Source of the DNA: Prorocentrum cordatum
Lineage: Eukaryota; Sar; Dinophyceae; Prorocentrales; Prorocentraceae
DNA length: 52,500 nt
Assembly: GCA_963575745.1 (NCBI GenBank)
Contig: CAUYUJ010017804.1
Location: forward strand, 547,374-599,873
Direction of reading: 5' to 3'
In this document: piece after piece, positions 30,719-40,006 of the stretch
Layout: each line of letters opens with the position of its first letter
How positions within the stretch are numbered: the stretch's first letter is position 1
Notes under the pieces: model-generated
What the model was told of the DNA's origin: nothing
Database searches by the model: none
What the model saw: only the letters and a program-made list of their open reading frames with translations
Translations under genes and position numbers: made by a program

Positions 30719-31110
30719 ACTTCACGGATGGAGGGCGGGTGGTTTGCAAACTGTGGTTTTCGCCCTGGCGCCGCATATATCCGTTTTACAAGTTTGCAAC
30801 AGCTTCACGGATGGAAGGCTGGTCGTCTTCAAAATCTGGTATTCGGCATAGCGCAGCGCACGCTCGTCTGAACACTTTGCAAGGCTTGTTTGATATAGGA
30901 CGTGCCGTTTTCGACATCTGGCTCTCGCTCAACGACCAATGATAAATTATTCGATGGAAGGCGCGACGTTTTCCACGCTATCGCTTTCACATGCAAGAGC
31001 TTCACGGATGGAGGTCGGGTCGTTTTCAAACTCGCCGCATCGCCGCGCGCATTCGTCATAAAGGTTGGCAAACGTTTCACAGATGGAAGGCGGGCCGTTT
31101 TCAAACGGGG
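30719..31110 (+). repeat. Interspersed TTCACGGATGGARGGCGGG motif family
   Basis: Copies of a block of about 35 bp, TTCACGGATGGA(A/G)GGCGGGTCGTTTTCAAA, occur near 30721, 30810, 31003 and 31077, with a shorter relative (GATGGAAGGCGCGACG) near 30954. Spacing is irregular (about 75-190 bp) and the DNA between copies is unrelated, so this is not a simple tandem array. Confidence 0.7.
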
Positions 31111-31727
31111 GCTGCCGCCCCAGCGGCGTGCACATTCGCCGCGTCTTAAACTTCCGACAGAGTTTGAAAAACGCATGGCTAAAGTCCCAGGAGCGGCGTC
31201 CTGGCACGACTTTGGGCTGTCAGGCCCAACCTTCACGTTGACTCGCGGCGTTGAATTCCTATGGCTGGTGTTCTGGCGCGATATTGGACCGCCAGGACGC
31301 CGGGCACGCTGATCTGCGGCATTCAATACCCAAGAATTTCGATTTGAAGCGACTGATGATTATCATACGTTCGTCTTCCACTGGGGCAAGCCACGCAATG
31401 AAAGAACCTGGGGACGTTCCCATCCCTTTTTGAGGATGTGGCGAGTACACATCGGATCGCTCACTGCAACAGCAAGCTTTGAATGACCCGCGATACCCTT
31501 GAAGGCTTCGCCAAAGAACGTCGGGCCAGAGTCAGATGCTTCACATATGCGGCGTCACTCTGAAAATTCAGGTCGTTGGCAGGAGAGCGACCACGAGGGG
31601 GCGCGGAAACATGTGGAGGAGGGACGATTGGAAACATAGTTCATGGGAGTAGCAGCGCCTTGCGCTGTGTTCGCATTGCGGGACAAACTCTGCGCGCTAT
31701 GACAGTACAACCCCCCTGGGACGGCAA

Positions 31728-32285
31728 GGTCTCATGGTGATCCTCGTGTAATATCCCTCCGCTGGGGTCCCAGGAGCCCACGAATGTGGCGAAAATTAAA
31801 CAAATCGCAGCCCCCCAACGAACGGCGAGGTCTCATGGTGGTCCCCGTGGGAGACCCCTTCCGCTGGACCTCCCAGGAACCCACGAAAGTGACGACAATT
31901 AAGCAGATCGCAGCCCCCCAACGAATGGCGAGGTCTCATGGTGATCCCCGTGGGACACCCCTCCGCTTGACCTCCCACGAGCCCACGAAAATGGCAACAA
32001 TTTCGCAAATCGCAGCCCCCCAACAGACGGCGAGGTCTGGTTGTGATCCGCGTGGGACACCCCTCCGCTGGCCCTTCCAACGCCCAGAAAGTGGCGACAT
32101 ATTCGCCGATCACAGCCCCAAGGGTGCGGCGAGGTCTCGTGATGATCCCCGTGGGACACCCCTCCGCTGGACCTCCCAAGAGCCCACGAAAGTGGGGACA
32201 ACTTCGCAGATCGCAACCTCCCAAGGGGGCGGCGAGGTCTCATGATGATCCGCGCGGGACACCCCTCCGGAGCCCCACCTGCAGT
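31728..32285 (+). repeat. Tandem satellite of about 102 bp, about 5.5 units
   Basis: The anchor GGTCTCATGGTG(A/G)TCC recurs at 31728, 31829, 31932, 32034, 32133 and 32236, giving periods of 101, 103, 102, 99 and 103 bp. Each unit contains CCCGTGGGACACCCCTCCGC, then CACGAAAGTGGC and ATCGCAGCCCCCCAACG. Units differ by substitutions and small indels. The last unit is cut short where copia sequence begins near 32286. Confidence 0.9.
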
Positions 32286-32610
32286 GCAGCGTCTGCCTGG
32301 GACAGGGTACCATCAACGACAGCATCATTGTGCAGGACCTAGTGGAGGCTAACAAGACGCTTCGGTTTGCCAAGGCAAATAGCGACGAATGCCAGGTCTT
32401 TCCCAAGATCTGTAACAACCCCGACGAGGAGGCGTTCATTTGAACGAGTAGTGGGCAGTTCGGCAAGATGGAAGCTCGCAGGGAGGCTACCTCATCTCGG
32501 CGGTGAACAATAGCGTGCTGAGCGGCAAGACCGTCAAGCACGTGGTGATTGATTGGCGCTCTTGGAAGCCACCAACAGTGAACAAATCCCACCAGCCCTT
32601 AGGGCGTGAG
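32286..32610 (+). pseudogene. Copia RNase H domain, N-terminal part
   Basis: One frame gives QGTINDSIIVQDLVEANKTL (the usual N..v...NK.v block before RNase H) and ends in a TGA near 32441. A second frame gives DGSSQGGYLISAVNN (GSQGGY block) and HVVIDWRSWKPPTVNKS (DWRSxK block), running to LGRE at 32610. The E corresponds to the conserved Glu of (R/K)SSLxAE. The reading stops making sense at TGG, position 32611. Confidence 0.7.
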
Positions 32611-32999
32611 TGGTTTAGAGAGCCCCCTCTGTCCTCAACCCCCCAACCCCCGTCTTCCCCTTCGGGGAGGGGTTTACCCCTCCCCCTACCCCCCTCCCCC
32701 TGGGTCTGGAGAGGGCGGGCCGCGGGTCGCTGGAGGGGTCTTTTTCGACTCCTGGGAGGGCCAAAAAACGACGACCCTCACGAGGATTCTGGCCCCGTCG
32801 GGGGGAGTGAGAAAAAATGCTCTCCTCTTCTCTGAAGCCAGAATCCTGGATTTTACGAGGTTTTTGGCTCCATTTTGGCCTTCTGAGGGGGCAGCGCTCC
32901 TCTTCCTTGTTCTCAAAATCATTGATTTTACGAAGGTTTTGGGCTCATTTTGTCCTTCTCAGGGGGCCGCGCTTCTTTGCGCTTATGAGGAGGTCGCAA

Positions 33000-33180
33000 G
33001 AGGCCCCAAGATGGCCCCAAGAGGCCCCCAGGAGCCTCCCAAGAGGCCTCCAAGAGGCCCCCAAGAGGCCCCCAAGAGGCCCCAAGAGGCCCCCAAGAGG
33101 CCCCCAAGAGGCCCCCAAAGAGGCCCCCAAGAGGCCCCCAAGAGGCCCCCAAGAGGCCCCCAAGAGGCCCCACGAGGGCC
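33000..33180. repeat. Minisatellite, CCCCAAGAGGCC-type 12-bp units
   Basis: About 15 head-to-tail units of AAGAGGCCCCC / CCCCAAGAGGCC, with variants such as CCAGGAGCCTCC. It lies within the insertion splitting the copia RNase H. The same type of unit recurs at 51050-51330. Confidence 0.88.
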
Positions 33181-33565
33181 CGAACGACTCACACCAGGAC
33201 GAGGGGCCCGAACGACGAAGAGCCCGAACGACTCACACCACAAGGAGGGGCCCGAACGACTCACACCAGGACGAGGCGCCCGAACGACTCACACCACGAG
33301 GAGCCCGAACGACTCACACCACGACGCGGGCCCCGAACGACTCACACCACGAGGAGCCCGAACGAGTCACACCAGGAGGAGGGGCCCGAACGACTCACAC
33401 CAGGATGAGGGGCCCGAACAACTCACACCACGAGAAGCCCGAACGACTCACACCAGGACGAAGAGCCCGAACGACTCACACCACGAAGAGCCCGAACGAC
33501 TCACACCAGGAAGAAGGGCCCGAACGACTCACACCAGGACGAGAAACCCCAAACGACTCAAATCA
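33181..33565. repeat. Minisatellite, CGAACGACTCACACCA units of 21-30 bp
   Basis: About 14 copies of CGAACGACTCACACCA joined by short spacers (GGACGAGGGGCC or CGAGGAGCC), giving unit lengths that are usually multiples of 3. It reads as Asn-Asp-Ser-His repeats on the plus strand. It starts where the 12-bp array ends. Confidence 0.9.
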
Positions 33566-33790
33566 CGAGGAGCGCTTTCTCTCCCTCCTCCTCCGCCTCG
33601 TCCTTCTCCCGCTCCCCCCACAAGGAGGATGTGCAAGGAGGCGGGAGGAAGGAGGAACAGGGGAGATATGCGGGGCCAAACGGACACACGCCTGAAAAAC
33701 ACGACTGTCGGCATGCTTCGCATGAGTTGCTGTTGTGAGATGGGCTGGTGGGGATACGCGAAGCGTAAAGAATTCTCCTCGGCAAGCTAG

Positions 33791-34132
33791 GTTCATGCCG
33801 CAGCCGGCGGAGTGGACGCGTTCGACTATGTGATGGTGCACTACAGCCTGCTGCTCGACCCGACGAGGGGCCCGAGGCTGAACAGCACTATGACGGTTCT
33901 GGGCAGGAGCGCCCTCGCGGTGGACGCCGAGGCGATCTACGACGCGGTCCGGAAGCCCCACGTGCACAACTTCGATGACAAGCGGGCGGGTATCGAGGTG
34001 CAGGTACTGGAGGAGCGCATGACAGCCAGCGCGGCGGGCTGGTATTGGGTCAGCTCGGAGGGCCAGTTTGCCGACGGGTTCACCAAGCTGGCAGCAGCTC
34101 GACGGTTGCTAGCAGATCGTCTGAGAACCTGA
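33791..34132 (+). pseudogene. Copia RNase H domain, C-terminal part
   Basis: The plus frame reads VHAAAGGVDAFDYVMVHYSL, then ALAVDAEAIYDAVRKPHVHN (the vvDAkaLyDal block), FDDKRAGIEVQVLEERM (dKR.aiEv block) and WVSSEGQFADGFTKLAAARR (Wv.s..q.ADglTK end block). These are the terminal blocks of Ty1/copia RNase H, with the last catalytic Asp regions present. It closes with an in-frame TGA at 34130-34132. Confidence 0.82.
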
Positions 34133-34579
34133 ACGATCACTCTAACATTCGACGAGAAGTTCCAGACCGCAAAGAAGACAACCAAGGACCGACAGGTGAA
34201 AGCCAAGAGATTCGCGACATCGAGACCTAAGGCGACTACGGCGACAATGGCGGCCATGGCATCTCTGAGCGCGACGGAAACCAGCAACGTGACGATCTAC
34301 GACGACAAGTCTACCGATGCTCTGGCGGAATTTGTGTGGGACCACAACCCAAACATTGTGATCACGATTCCGGTCGGTATGATCCTAAAGACGTTGTTAA
34401 TCATGATGGCAATTGTTGTGCTCTGTGTGCTCATGTGCTACATGGTGTACGTGAGCACGACGAAGAAGACGAACCCCGAGACTGTTTCAGAGGACGTGGC
34501 GAGAAACACGAACACAGAGATCCTTCATGTACCCAAGCCAGAGACTGAGACAGCCCCACAAACGATTCAGAAGGAGTAG
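34133..34579 (+). CDS. Copia polyprotein tail with a membrane segment
   Basis: After the TGA at 34130-34132 the same frame stays open for another 148 codons. It begins with a basic stretch (TAKKTTKDRQVKAKRFATS), then Ser/Thr/Asp residues, and a strongly hydrophobic segment of about 30 residues at about 34351-34453 (VITIPVGMILKTLLIMMAIV..). A hydrophilic Glu/Thr/Lys-rich end follows. I recall dinoflagellate copia proteins ending in a short hydrophobic tail. Here it would be read only by readthrough or from its own start, and ATG codons occur in the basic region (34246, 34255). Function unknown. Confidence 0.5.
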   Translation, partial: TITLTFDEKFQTAKKTTKDRQVKAKRFATSRPKATTATMAAMASLSATETSNVTIYDDKSTDALAEFVWDHNPNIVITIPVGMILKTLLIMMAIVVLCVLMCYMVYVSTTKKTNPETVSEDVARNTNTEILHVPKPETETAPQTIQKE

Positions 34580-34933
34580 ACGGTCAAGCTGAGTACTATC
34601 AAGTTGGATGCTGGCGTGCTGGGCCCAGTGTGCTTCAATGCAGTTGGCAAACGAGACGGGACTCAGGGACAATATCAACATGTGGTGCAGGGTTTCCACG
34701 GAGGCTGGGACGTTTCACGTGAACTGCATGCGGTGCAGCAGAAGCCGCACGATGAGTGAAAGCGCCCTGGCAAATCTTGATGTGCATCCTGTTCCAATAT
34801 CTTCTCTATTATTTATCTGTTTTTTTTCTACGCTACGCTACGCTGAGCCATGCGCCGAAGCGCGTAGGCGAAAACAAGAAAAAAGGTAGGACACCAAAAC
34901 ACCTCACATCGCATGCAACATACATTAAGAATG

Positions 34934-35300
34934 CTACACGTACTCGCCCTCACCAAAATTGTTCTCAGTGCTTTCCGCAATAGTTCGCCATTCGATGGGG
35001 TCCTGCAAGCGCTGCAACCAGGTGTGTTCCAGGCGAAGATGAGTAAAAACCTTGTGTGCGCATTTGGCCCACTCGTGTTTGGGTATGCCTTTCCTCCTGT
35101 GATGCGCATCCACGACTGCGTGGACGCTGTCTGGCTGAAAGGTGAGTCGTTGCAGAAAATCTGCATTGGGAGCCCGACCAATTTCGCCAAATAGTAAAAT
35201 ATGCAACTGAAGAACTTACTCGCTGAACTTAATTTGCTCAGCTCGCGACACGGGTTGGCGCAGCTTTTCTTTCGAGCGAGGGCTTGGTACATTCAGTGCT
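34934..35300 (-). pseudogene. C-terminal end of a LINE reverse transcriptase
   Basis: The minus strand reads ILLFGEIGRAPNADFLQRLT, then FQPDSVHAVVDAHHRRKGIP, KHEWAKCAHKVFTHL and a final EWRTIAESTEN. This matches the terminal LFGxixRxPxxxxLRxxxF...RRxGRPRxxW...W block of dinoflagellate LINE RTs. In frame upstream, EKLRQPVSRAEQIKFSE ends in a TAA near 35212. No upstream RT core was found, so this is a truncated piece. Its orientation and position rule out continuity with the LINE at 26.9-29.5 kb. Confidence 0.65.
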
Positions 35301-37270
35301 GCAGCGCTTTCTTCCATGTGATGCAGATGAGGGGCAACTAGGTGTTTGTATTCCTTTTCTCGCCAGTGCGAGTTACATTACATACAATGTGTTATTCTGA
35401 GATGCGTCAGAGGCTGTCCTGACAAACATGATAGAGTATACCCCTCCCCAATGTATCAAGCAGCAGTAGCATGATGCACGTAAGCAGACATGAAGAATTG
35501 TCAATGTCATTTGAGATCGAGAGGCCTATCTACTGACCTAGCCATGCTACCATCACCGCCCCTCGCACGTAGCACGAGCGTGAGGGAGAGTGTCGGCCAG
35601 ATGTCTGCAAGGTACTTGGACCCATCGCCGAATACGATCGAGGACTTGGAAAGCTTCGACCGATTGACACTGCTGGTTCCATATCACCGTCTTTCAGTGC
35701 GTGCAATGGTTGGCGCTGGTCCTCTCCATAAATACTTATCTTGATGTTCCGTTCGTTGATGGTGTTCGTATGGGAGGTGGTTGTACTTTGCGTTGGGGCT
35801 GTTTATTTTGCGGCATCGTGGTGAAGGGCTCGTTGCTATTTCAAGGATTCGAGCTCAGCGCATCAGGTTTTGCAGGCCTTCTCGCATAGACTTGGAGACG
35901 CAACGATTTTTCAGGGACTTCAAGACGTGCGCGACGGAAGTGTCAGCTTGTGTTTCGGAGTTCTTTGCAATCTTGGATCGCATATGGGATGTTGTCTGTA
36001 TGCCGAGGCTTCTCGCGGCCGTCACTCTCTTGGTTACATGGTGTGGAAAACACATGCGTGTGCCGCATGTGCCATTCACGGGGCACCAGCTGCTGCTCAT
36101 GTTCACCCATGCCCTCATAGTTTCTTAGATATGCCGTTTGCGAGTGACTCTGTGCTCGGATGTCGCCCCGCGCTGGGGGGTCCGTGTAGCCCGCCTCCTA
36201 CCGAACGACTGGGCGGGAGCAGTTACCTCCAGCAGGTGGTGTAAATTATGTTTTGAAGGCCCGCCTGTGCTGCAGTGGGCCTGTCGAAGGGTACGATGCC
36301 GTCGTGTATCTGCTGGGCTGCCATTGCGGCGCGCATGCTGAAAAGTCGCCGTTGACAGAAAAACTTGCACAGGTCTGGATGCTTGTGTACATGGGCATGT
36401 TTGGAGATTTTTGGTTCCAGGCCTGCGTGCTCGGTCACGATCGCGATGGCTTTCGCATTTGAAAGTATCTGGAGCCGTCGAGGTGGGCCGGTTGCAAACA
36501 TGCCCTATGAGAAACCCCAGCGAGGCAAGATTACGATACAAAAATCATTTCGCGCCCGTCCCCGTGCGCCCCGACGTCGACCTCAGAGGTGGCGCCGGGT
36601 AAAACTGGTGAAATCCAGGCTCGCATCCATTTGACCAGTGCCGATGTCGGCGACTCCAGATGCATTGTCGCCCAGCCGCGCGCGGCCATCTTGGGATGAC
36701 TTAGACAAGCCAGGTTTCATTGCCAGGACGACAAGGCACAGCATCCTTTGCCGCGTGTTCCAGAGGATGGCAGGCACACGTGGCCCAGTCTATTTGCTCA
36801 CATGGCCGAGTTTGTCGCTGTTGGCGTCGTTCCTCGCAACTTCGGCAGGGCAGCTCGGGCTGCTTCCACCGTCGCGGCCGAGGCTCTGGGCTGCTGATTT
36901 TCTGTACTGTGCGGCTACGCGTGCGGATGCCAGTCTCCCGCCCCAGGATTGCAGAAGGCGTGTGCGTGCGCGAGATGACCGTTGCCTCCGAGCCTACGGT
37001 CCCCCTCCTGTTCATGTACCTGTCGTTGAGATTCCTTGGGAGCTACGGCAGCGCAGCGGTGCGCAATGGTTCAAACGTGCTGTTTGCGCGGTGCTTGCCA
37101 GCGTCCGGACGCAGTCGGCGGTGCGTTGTATTTGCCCTCTAAGGTAAAATAATTTCTCCAGCGACATCCGGCGTGGAAAGACGTCGTGTCCGCCCCACAA
37201 ATTCTGAGACAACTACGTCTTAAGCATCCTCCTCGGCTGCTGGGGCTGGACCTTCCCCGCCCTGCCAGGT
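35301..37270. other. Gene-free stretch, no recognisable domain
   Basis: Several frames of 80-170 codons occur on both strands (for example plus 36638-37147), but none shows a domain, repeat or splice context that I can support. The stretch at 35300-36130 is AT-richer than the rest of the window. It lies between a LINE fragment and the large copia element and may be decayed element DNA. Confidence 0.5.
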
Positions 37271-37276
37271 ATTTGG

Positions 37277-37362
37277 TGTGTATGGGGCTAGAGTACAAAG
37301 GTGCAGAACCCCTGATCCGCTGGTAGAGGAAAGGAAGGAAATATGGATATCTTTTCCTCCTG
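37277..37362 (-). repeat. 86-bp terminal direct repeat, 3' copy (candidate LTR)
   Basis: Identical to 46537-46622 except for 7 substitutions in 86 positions (about 92 percent). On the plus strand it begins TGTGTATGGGG and ends CTTTTCCTCCTG. It is short for a copia LTR. Confidence 0.75.
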
Positions 37363-37899
37363 ATCGCCCAGCCGTCGAGGTGGAGGGGCGGCGCCTGGTC
37401 CATCTCGAGGATGGGGGGATCGGGGTTAGAACCGATCTCACTTGATTGCGTCTCGCACACAGCGAGCAAGATGCTGGTAAGCTTCGTCGCTCGAGTGGTA
37501 AAACAGCTGCGGCACGAACGTGCAATAAGTGTCCTAGACCTCTCTGTATCATGCGGTGGTGAGGGAGGATGGCGGGGTTGTCTACCGTGCGGTGAACGTG
37601 CCCTCGATCGAGGTGTGCGCAAATCGGTAGCCGCAGCAGGAACACCGATATGGTACATGCATGCACATCTGCCCTCGTGATTGGCTTGTCCAATACACCG
37701 GAATCCGCGCTCTGATCCTACCTCGCCCCATGTTTCTTTGTCGGTGAGTGATATTTTACATAGCTCCGGACATCCATCCAGTTTTGGAGGCTCAGCGACA
37801 TGAGGTAAACCATCAGGCCTCTGAGGCCCTCGCCGTGGTCTCCTCGGGTCCTTTGGAGCGCACTGTGACGGGGTAACAGGAAAGATGAGTGAGTGCTCC

Positions 37900-38765
37900 A
37901 ATCGATCCCTCCAGAGGTCTGCTTTCTTTGGCTCAAAATGTTTAGTCATCATATCTGCAATTTGCTCTTTTGTACCTACAGACTTGAGCTCAATATGTTC
38001 GAATTGACATGTCTCGCATATCCAATCCAAGTTCATGCGATGAGTACGATGAAGATGACAAAGTGCTGGTGCACGTCTCTTTTGGACAATCTTGATCACG
38101 GCCTGGTTATCCTCGAGGACGATGAGATGTACTTTGGGGGAGCTGCTCTCCTGAGAAGGCTCTGGGTCCACGTGTAACGCGGTACCCTCATGGGATATCG
38201 TGCGCCTCTTTGGAGGCATAGGTAGCTCCGTCTTCAGCGGTAGCTGCCTACGGCTACGGGAAGATCCCCGCGTGGGGGATGCCTTGCGAGGCGATGGCTT
38301 GCGCCTCTTTTTTTTGGCGGCCAACGTCGGACAGATCGCCGTGGCGGCGCGTCCCAGGCAGCCCAGGCAAGTGTTCTTCTCTTTGCAGGTGTTGGCAACC
38401 TCCACCACGGCCTCCCAGAATGAGAGTAGTGGTAGCCCCTCCAGTGGTAGTGCTGAGTCGAAAGCAACGATCTCGGACTCTGTGGATGAGTGCGATACGA
38501 CCGTTTGTTTCTTGCACACGGCATTGACCGGGAAGAACGTGTCGGGTCCAACAGGCGCCGCGAAGACGCCGGTAGTGGACTTGGAGGAGGTAATGCAATC
38601 GGCGAGCGAGGCGTCAGTGAAGAGTATGATGGATAGCTTGTCTGAAGAATCGCCTATCCATCCATGTAAACAATGGGTACGCGTCGTTTTGATGTAGCAT
38701 ATCAGCCGATGTAGACGATTATCGCACGTGGTTTCCATTTGGCAATCTCTCTGGCTAGCATACAT
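37900..38765 (-). pseudogene. Copia RNase H domain
   Basis: SIILFTDASLADCITSSKST (D at 38615) is the first catalytic block. CKKQTVVSHSSTESEIVAFD gives the qkqtvSlSStEaE block with its Glu. A basic, Pro-rich insert of about 90 residues follows, then LIVLEDNQAVIKIVQKRRAP (the DNqaai block) and KEQIADMMTKHF (the qiADmfTK end) near 37935. The insert between the Glu and DNQ blocks is unusual. The frame continues without a stop through the 3' repeat to 37071. Confidence 0.82.
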
Positions 38766-39982
38766 ACTGGATGTAAAAGATCGAAACGACAGCAGCGTGC
38801 CAGGTAGAGAATCTTCATCTATACACTCGCCGCGTCCTGGCCGATGATACCCTCGTCGGAGTAGTCGGACTCGGTAAAGGAGGTGTCCTCGATGCCAGGA
38901 GTCTCGGCGTCGGGTAGGTCATCGTATGTGCCTGTCGTTGATTGTGTCGTAGTGGAAGGTTTGTCGACCGATCCAGCTGGGCTGGATGATCGTGACCGTG
39001 CGTTGAGCGTACTAGTGGGTCTCACGACCGACCCGGAGGAGCTAGGCGATTTGGATCGCGAAGCCCTCGGTGAGTCGGGCCGTTTACGACGTGACCCTGC
39101 CCCCTGGGTACGCTTGGAAGCGCACTCCAGGTAGCGCTCTATACACTGATCAGTGAAACCAAGCATGTCATGTCGTATTCCACGAACTTGTTTAGCTGTA
39201 TGGTATTCTTTATCGCTGTGTGCAGGCAACATAGGTCGAATGGTAGACATTCATTTGTCGAAGACGTTCTGTGGTACGTCGTATGCCTGTTGTCCACAGC
39301 CAAGGTATTGAGAGTATGGAGTAGGCGGATCCAAATCAATGCCGCTTTTGCGGATATGATCCCAGCCGGCTTGTAGGTTGATGGCTGGTCCTGCTAATTT
39401 GAAGTCGTCCACATATACTGAAAGTATCAATCCCAGTTTGTTGTGTCTCCACACACACTCCCAGCCTGGGATAGGTTCAAATCCAACACTTTCCAGGCAT
39501 GTGCGACACTTTCGTTCCCAAAAGACACCTGCGAGAGGATGTCCGTATAGTGCCAAGCGTAATCGGCACACGGGATTCCTGTATTTAGACCAGGATGCAG
39601 GTTGGCGCCACTTGGGTATGGTAATCCAAGTATCGACTGGGTCGATTCTTCCGTCTCCGTATAGCAATGCCTGCGTGCATGCGCCAGGTGCATCGCTCTG
39701 CTCGCCCGCATACTTTGGCAATAATGCGGTAGCATCACAACGTTTGGAAGCCTCGATATGCGACGCGCTGGATGCGGCGTCGGCGAATATGGCGGCCAAT
39801 CCGGTTTCATCTTTGCCGGTATTGCCCTGAACCACCACTCGGCCCTTGAACTTACGTAGACCAGGAGGGAGTTCCTCATGTTTGACTGAAGATAGCTCCA
39901 AGATATTGAAGAAGTGGACTTTCTTCCCAGTACGAATCGCCTGTGATTCAATATCATCTTTCCCAGCAACAGTCTCCAACAT
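38700..39982 (-). pseudogene. Copia reverse transcriptase
   Basis: KFKGRVVVQGNTGKDETGLA is the conserved R.V..G entry block. WSKYRNPVCRLRLALYGHPL and AGVFWERKCRTCL form the LYGL-type block. LGLILSVYVDDFKLAGP carries the catalytic YVDD at 39415-39404. The frame is cut by TGA at 39251-39253, where MSTIRPMLPAHSDK follows at once in frame, and by TAG at 38819-38821 just before MKILYLARCCRFDLLHPVCM (the LxYaaR.sRpDi block). A frameshift near 38760-38700 leads to the RNase H frame. Confidence 0.85.
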
Positions 39983-40006
39983 CCACGTTTGCTTCTTTTC
40001 AAGGCG

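Larger units (their letters stand above)
32611..33790 (+). other. 1180-bp insertion or intron-like segment inside the RNase H domain
   Basis: Joining codon GAG (32608-32610) to GTT (33791-33793) restores the reading frame and the expected order of the domain (..RE-VHAAAGGVDAFDY..), so this segment interrupts coding sequence precisely. It ends CTAG|GTTC, an acceptable acceptor with the G after AG that dinoflagellates favour. A GTGAGT lies at its left edge (32606-32611), but cutting there would not keep the frame and the Glu together. The interior is C-rich leader, two minisatellites and a purine-rich end. It may be an intron, an intron-like mobile element or a simple insertion. Confidence 0.6.
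32286..34590 (+). mobile_element. 3' end of a Ty1/copia retrotransposon, interrupted by a 1180-bp insertion
   Basis: The plus strand holds the C-terminal part of a copia polyprotein: an RT-to-RNase H connection, the RNase H domain in two pieces (up to 32610 and from 33791), and a tail with a membrane segment. The 5' part is missing; the satellite of about 102 bp lies directly upstream. Orientation is opposite to the large copia element at 37-46 kb, so the two are separate insertions. Confidence 0.72.

Noticed and set aside
32606-32611. GTGAGT at the left edge of the copia insertion as the intron donor
   Set aside because: Cutting before GTGAGT leaves the frame wrong for the VHAAAGG continuation and removes the conserved Glu. 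The join after GAG fits better, so a canonical GT donor is not supported.
32862-32885. CCATTTTGGC near 32870 as a second spliced-leader relict
   Set aside because: It shares only ten bases, lies inside repeat-rich sequence without a start codon and lacks the TAG upstream.
33000-33565. CRISPR-like regular repeats
   Set aside because: Units are short tandem minisatellites with near-identical spacers in eukaryotic sequence. No unique spacers and no cas genes are present.
36638-37147. 170-codon plus frame next to the copia element
   Set aside because: It has an ATG, but no domain, splice signal or neighbour supports it, and its composition is like that of other chance frames in this GC-rich DNA.
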